From Micavibrio sp. (GTDB lineage Bacteria; Pseudomonadota; Alphaproteobacteria; Micavibrionales; Micavibrionaceae), in the NCBI GenBank assembly GCA_027051315.1, contig JALTZE010000225.1, positions 1 to 10,920 on the forward strand: a stretch of DNA of 10,920 nt, in the 5' to 3' direction. The notes below the pieces were generated by a model. The model was not told the origin of the DNA and searched no databases. It saw only the letters and a list, made by a program, of their open reading frames with translations. The position numbers were made by a program, and so were the translations under genes. This document shows positions 7,843-10,920 of this stretch, piece after piece. The first letter of the stretch is position 1. Each line of letters opens with the position of its first letter.

Positions 7843-8229
7843 CTATTTCCACCCCAAAAAAGGCTTAAATGCAAGAGAAAAAAGAATTTCAAAAAGACCT
7901 TCAAGTAATAATACAGCACTAATCAGAACCGCCAAGGTCACTAGCCCTGCCAATGGAAAGAAAGCAACAACCAATCCCGCCATAATAAAAAGCAAACCAG
8001 AAAGCAGTTTCATTAATTGTTTAGGATATCGAAAAAAAGTGGCTACTCGCGCTACTTCACCAACAAACAGCAAAGACCCAAGCAACAAAGTTACAGCAAC
8101 AGCAACAACATCTGGCAACAAAATAGCCAACAATCCCATAAGCAAAAACAAAAAACCTTCGAAAATATACCAACCTCGATGTGCTTTAATTTCTTCTTTT
8201 ATATCTTTGACAACAATATTGACATCCAT
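7843..8229 (-). CDS. HdeD-family (DUF308) inner-membrane protein, N-terminal four helices, cut short by a stop codon
   Basis: The 128-residue product is an HdeD-family membrane protein. In E. coli, HdeD is linked to acid resistance at high cell density. A short cytoplasmic start (MDVNIVVKDIKEEIKAHRGW) is followed by four hydrophobic segments in two hairpins, at about 20-40, 42-64, 70-92 and 94-120, with the family's repeated G-hydrophobic-P turns (LLAILLPDV, LVVAFFPLA). It stops after FKPFLGWK, where relatives continue with Trp and a third hairpin. The next 54 codons supply exactly that hairpin, so one TGG to TAG change explains the break. A strong GGGAGGGG ribosome binding site precedes the ATG, so the gene still looks expressed. 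It heads the cluster with the SpoIIAA-like gene, cbpA and cbpM. Whether the four-helix product works is unknown. Confidence 0.88.
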   Translation of the reverse strand: MDVNIVVKDIKEEIKAHRGWYIFEGFLFLLMGLLAILLPDVVAVAVTLLLGSLLFVGEVARVATFFRYPKQLMKLLSGLLFIMAGLVVAFFPLAGLVTLAVLISAVLLLEGLFEILFSLAFKPFLGWK

Positions 8230-8464
8230 TTAATCCCCTCCCTATAAGGTTTTCTTTATTTTAGCTGCTAATATAACAATATATGATAAAATAAATTTAT
8301 ATAACCATAGCCCGATTAATAATTAAATTAGCTACAATATATTGCCATTAAACTTTTTTAATATATCTATTAATCTTACATATATAATGTAGTTTTTTTA
8401 CTTTTATAAATCAAGGAAACTACGATATTTGGATTATAGCTCTAATCACGATGCACAAAATGCT
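8230..8464. other. AT-rich intergenic region between the permease and the hdeD cluster
   Basis: This 235-bp stretch should hold the promoter of the hdeD cluster and the end of the permease transcript, both on the - strand. I see the hdeD ribosome binding site at its left end, a short palindrome TTAGCTGCTAA (8261-8271), and a 7-bp inverted repeat GTAGTTT/AAACTAC (8389-8395 and 8417-8423) with a 21-base loop and a run of T (+ strand). No promoter of good quality, heat-shock element or small gene could be picked out. Confidence 0.4.
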
Positions 8465-9790
8465 TTATTTCATCATGAATTTTATGCAAAAACCATTTCC
8501 ATTAATACGAAGCACAATCTTTTTTTGCAAAAATGTCCGCAAAGCAATTTCAATCAAAAAAGAACCCAATAAAAACATAATAATCATTGTTACAATATGG
8601 GGGGAATGTTTACTCTCATACAAAAGAGCCATTGCTATAGCACCCAATGTTACAAAACAAGCAAGAACAACCATCCATAAAGATGCTTTTGTTTCCTTCA
8701 AAAGCTTAAGATGACCAATATGTGTAAAAAAATGAATAATCAATACTGAAATAGACCCCAGAACCGCTATTTCACCCAAATTCAAGAATACAGCAAGAAA
8801 AATAATAAAAATACCGCTAATAACCAATCCTTCTTTACTATGCATAATTGGTTTTGAAAATGCATTAGGAAGCTCCCCATTCTTTGCTAGCTGATAAGTA
8901 ATATTAGTCACCCCATAAAGATTAGCATTAATAGAAGATGCCGTAGCAATCAAAGCAGTAATAGCTACAATATGAAATCCAAATGAACCAAAAACAGGTT
9001 TTGCCGCTTCAGCCAAAGCATAATCTTTTGCTTGAATAATTTCTGGAAGTGGCAATGTACCAAATACAACAATAGCAATAAGAATATAAAGAACCATAAC
9101 AATCCCAATTGAACTCATAATAGCACGCGGCAAAGTTTTTGCTGGATTATCCATATCTTCTGCTGCATTTGTAATAACCCGGAATCCTTCATAGGCAAAG
9201 AATGTAATAGCCAAAGAATAAAAAATATTAGCGACAGGAGGATATGTAGAAACAGCTAAACGTTCAGGGCTTACATAAAAAAGTCCGGCTACAGCAATAA
9301 CAGCCAAAGCCACAAGCTTCAATCCTACGATTGCCGTTTCTATTCGCGCCATACCTTTTGCACCATTAAGATTAACAATCACAAAAAAGATAATAATCGC
9401 AACGGCAAAAATTGTTTCCCACATATAATTTGTACCATCAGGCATCATGCTTAAAGCATATGCACCAAACGCTTTAGCCACCAAAGCAATGGAAACAATT
9501 GCTCCAATATACATCATTACTCCCATAGCTCCAGTAAAAACACCAGTACCATAGCTTTGACCTAAATATTCAATAATACCGCCAGCAGAGGGATAACGCG
9601 CACCAAGCTTACCAAAGGAATAACCACTAATTAAAGCAATCAAACCACCAATAAAGAAACTTATCCATGTTGCACTTCCTGTAATAGAACCAGCTTCACC
9701 TAATAATGCGAAAATCCCAGCCCCAACCATCGTTCCAATCCCAATGGATACGGCAGAAACAAAATTAATATTATTTCCAGATTTATTCAT
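8465..9790 (-). CDS. APC-family amino acid permease
   Basis: The product (441 residues from the ATG at 9790) is an inner-membrane secondary transporter of the amino acid-polyamine-organocation superfamily, with about 12 hydrophobic helices. TM1 carries the family motif IGIGTMVGAGIFALLGEAG, the substrate-binding broken helix. TM6 has the FFAYEGFRVITNAAEDM region, and PAKTLPRAI follows as in other APC permeases. Substrate cannot be told from sequence. The start is uncertain: the frame is open back to a TTG at 9907, with further ATGs at 9802, 9817, 9829 and 9898. I chose 9790 because GGAAAAG lies just before it and the protein then begins MNKSGNNINFVSAV directly before TM1, as usual. A good promoter lies at 9945-9972. 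The C-terminus (KKIVLRINGNGFCIKFMMK) is a short basic cytoplasmic tail. Confidence 0.9.
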   Translation of the reverse strand: MNKSGNNINFVSAVSIGIGTMVGAGIFALLGEAGSITGSATWISFFIGGLIALISGYSFGKLGARYPSAGGIIEYLGQSYGTGVFTGAMGVMMYIGAIVSIALVAKAFGAYALSMMPDGTNYMWETIFAVAIIIFFVIVNLNGAKGMARIETAIVGLKLVALAVIAVAGLFYVSPERLAVSTYPPVANIFYSLAITFFAYEGFRVITNAAEDMDNPAKTLPRAIMSSIGIVMVLYILIAIVVFGTLPLPEIIQAKDYALAEAAKPVFGSFGFHIVAITALIATASSINANLYGVTNITYQLAKNGELPNAFSKPIMHSKEGLVISGIFIIFLAVFLNLGEIAVLGSISVLIIHFFTHIGHLKLLKETKASLWMVVLACFVTLGAIAMALLYESKHSPHIVTMIIMFLLGSFLIEIALRTFLQKKIVLRINGNGFCIKFMMK

Positions 9791-9944
9791 TTTCTTTTCC
9801 ATTAAAACTGAATTCATAACATAATTCATTAATTCAGGAAGTATGTCTATAAAATATCTAATAAATATCTTGGAAAAATGGCTGGTGGCATCATTCATAA
9901 ATGACAATTAACGTATTGATTCAATTTAATAAGTGCCAATTCGA

Positions 9945-9972
9945 ATTATATTTATACCAACGCTTATACCAA
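9945..9972 (-). promoter_or_regulatory. Sigma70-like promoter upstream of the permease
   Basis: On the - strand, TTGGTA (9972-9967) and TATAAT (9950-9945) are separated by 16 bp, close to the consensus -35 and -10 elements. Transcription would start near 9938 and run toward the permease, leaving a leader of about 150 bases before the chosen ATG. It is the best promoter match I found in the window, but AT-rich DNA gives chance matches. Confidence 0.55.
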
Positions 9973-9973
9973 C
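9952..9973. repeat. Two 10-bp direct repeats over the permease promoter
   Basis: TTATACCAAC occurs at 9952-9961 and again at 9964-9973, a 12-bp period. The right copy overlaps the -35 element and the left copy fills the spacer, a place where a bound regulator would block or alter polymerase. A nearby imperfect palindrome centred on TTGCGCAA (9988-9995) lies upstream. Roles are inferred only from position. Confidence 0.5.
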
Positions 9974-10020
9974 AAAACCCACTCAATTTGCGCAAGTTAG
10001 AATCCTAAACCGCTGAAAAA

Positions 10021-10920
10021 CTACACTAATTTTTCTTTTACATCTTTATATAATTCTCTCAATTCTCCGTCACCCATATCTAAAATAGGCTCATACATGA
10101 AAGAGTTAATATGAATATTAGCTGGTGTAATTAGGTTTACTCTCCGCAAAATCTCGATATTGTCACGCTCATTATTGTATTCTTGCTCATATTTTTGAAG
10201 CAAAACCCAATTTTGATCTGACTTAATTTCTCCAACATCTGTAATTTTATCGGTCATATACCTTTCTGCCCAAAGTCTAATTGCTATAGATAATACAATT
10301 TTATTTTCTAGGTTAATCCCCTCGTCTGCTTCTAAACAAGAATCTGCAGCTTCTAAAATTAAATCAAAAATCTTTTTCTCACTCTGGGGAAAATTAATAT
10401 CACCGAAGTTCTTTTTATAAATTGCCTCTAAATCAGAAAGCTTTAATTCTTCAGTGTCTTCTTTGTAATGCAAAATAGAGGTTAAAAGCGTGTAGTCATC
10501 ATTATCTTTTACACCATGCGTAAATTCTTCAATATTGCGCACAAAAGGAATAGATGCGATCAATTTCATGTCATCATCTAGCTGTCCTTTCCATCGATTA
10601 AAAGGATTTCTAATTACAGACCGATCAAAAACCTTAAGCTTGATATGATCATCATATTTAACCGCCATCAAACACTGGTGTGATGGCGCAATATGCCTAT
10701 TTTCTATTGTTCTTAAAAAATCAAAATTGTGTGTCAGAATTATCAAATAAAAGCTTTCGATATTCGACATATATTTTAGGTAATCAATTATCGCGTGTTT
10801 ATTTTTATAATCAAAAGAATCTGTAATATCATCAATGATAAATAAGGTGTTTCCTTCTTCTTTTTTTCTTACTTCCACCTCAAAAATTATATTTAAAATA
10901 TATAGAGCTCTTTTTTCACC
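10021..10920 (-). CDS. C-terminal part of an ABC-type (AAA_13-like) ATPase, incomplete at the window edge
   Basis: The reading frame is open through the last base of the window, so the start lies beyond it; 299 codons plus the stop are visible. At the edge it shows GEKRALYIL, the end of an ABC signature motif. Then come a Walker B (TLFIIDDI), a D-loop (TDSFDYKNK) and an H-loop (IILTHNFDFLR). This order is that of the C-terminal half of an SMC/Rad50-like nucleotide-binding domain. The remaining roughly 230 residues are a helical, charged region ending INSFMYEPILDMGD...LYKDVKEKLV. The pattern recalls large AAA_13-type ATPases (the group that includes the PrrC anticodon-nuclease ATPase part), many of which are found in phage-defence loci. 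The Walker A half and any effector domain are outside the window. It uses ATC, ATA, GCG, CAC and CGG codons more freely than neighbouring - strand genes, which suggests acquisition by transfer. Confidence 0.82.
   Translation of the reverse strand, partial: GEKRALYILNIIFEVEVRKKEEGNTLFIIDDITDSFDYKNKHAIIDYLKYMSNIESFYLIILTHNFDFLRTIENRHIAPSHQCLMAVKYDDHIKLKVFDRSVIRNPFNRWKGQLDDDMKLIASIPFVRNIEEFTHGVKDNDDYTLLTSILHYKEDTEELKLSDLEAIYKKNFGDINFPQSEKKIFDLILEAADSCLEADEGINLENKIVLSIAIRLWAERYMTDKITDVGEIKSDQNWVLLQKYEQEYNNERDNIEILRRVNLITPANIHINSFMYEPILDMGDGELRELYKDVKEKLV

Noticed and set aside
7843..7845. TAG as a sense codon (recoding) in hdeD
   Set aside because: Several other genes here end in TAG (pilin-like, FlgC-like, panD, cbpM and the right-edge ATPase), so general TAG reassignment is unlikely. 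Local read-through remains possible.
7733..8233. 166-residue open frame on the + strand opposite hdeD
   Set aside because: It is Lys-, Asn-, Ser- and Thr-rich low-complexity sequence opposite a clearly recognisable membrane protein, so it is a shadow frame.
8389..8423. Terminator after the permease
   Set aside because: The 7-bp stem has a 21-base loop, and its T-run lies in the loop on the + strand, the wrong arrangement for a - strand gene.
9985..10015. tRNA 3' end or integrase attachment site beside the ATPase gene
   Set aside because: A stretch with GAATCCT loosely resembles a tRNA T-arm, but no acceptor stem, CCA or matching arms can be folded and no second copy is visible.

Overview
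The window is AT-rich DNA that most resembles a chromosome segment of a low-GC alphaproteobacterium. The IlvB/IlvN/IlvC and PanD sequences look alphaproteobacterial (for example, IlvC ends in an MMPWIA...VDK-type tail). The taxonomic guess is an inference from remembered family resemblance, not from a search. The + strand carries more C than G even between genes. Genes on the + strand favour A-ending codons and genes on the - strand favour T- or G-ending codons, so the - strand looks like the leading replication strand.

Left part (1-4450, + strand): a pilin-like membrane-anchored protein, whose N-terminal coding segment is a perfect triple 45-bp tandem repeat, is followed 8 bp later by ilvB, ilvN and ilvC. 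The three ilv genes encode acetolactate synthase (large and small subunits) and ketol-acid reductoisomerase, the first two steps of branched-chain amino acid synthesis. A strong two-way hairpin terminator closes the block.

Middle part (4453-5812): an unrecognised secreted protein (- strand) is divergent from a stand-alone FlgC-like flagellar rod protein (+ strand). The FlgC-like gene ends tail to tail with panD (- strand, aspartate 1-decarboxylase, beta-alanine for pantothenate/CoA), and the two genes share 4 bp. PanD, IlvB and IlvC all bear on pantothenate supply, because the valine pathway provides ketoisovalerate.

Stress cluster (5961-8229, - strand): in transcription order, an HdeD-family membrane protein, a SpoIIAA-like protein, a CbpA-type DnaJ co-chaperone and a CbpM-type modulator. 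Gaps are 18 and 20 bp, then a 4-bp overlap, so this is probably one operon. The hdeD gene is split by an in-frame TAG where relatives would be expected to have Trp. The remaining 54 codons continue in the same frame straight after the stop and begin with ATG ATG.

Right part (8465-10920, - strand): an APC-family amino acid permease with a good sigma70-like promoter embedded in a pair of 10-bp direct repeats. Beyond it is the C-terminal part of a large ABC-type ATPase (AAA_13-like) that runs off the window. Its codon use differs from its neighbours and its family is often found in phage-defence settings, so it may mark the edge of an acquired island. No rRNA, tRNA, CRISPR array or transposase was seen. 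No intergenic stretch reaches 300 bp.
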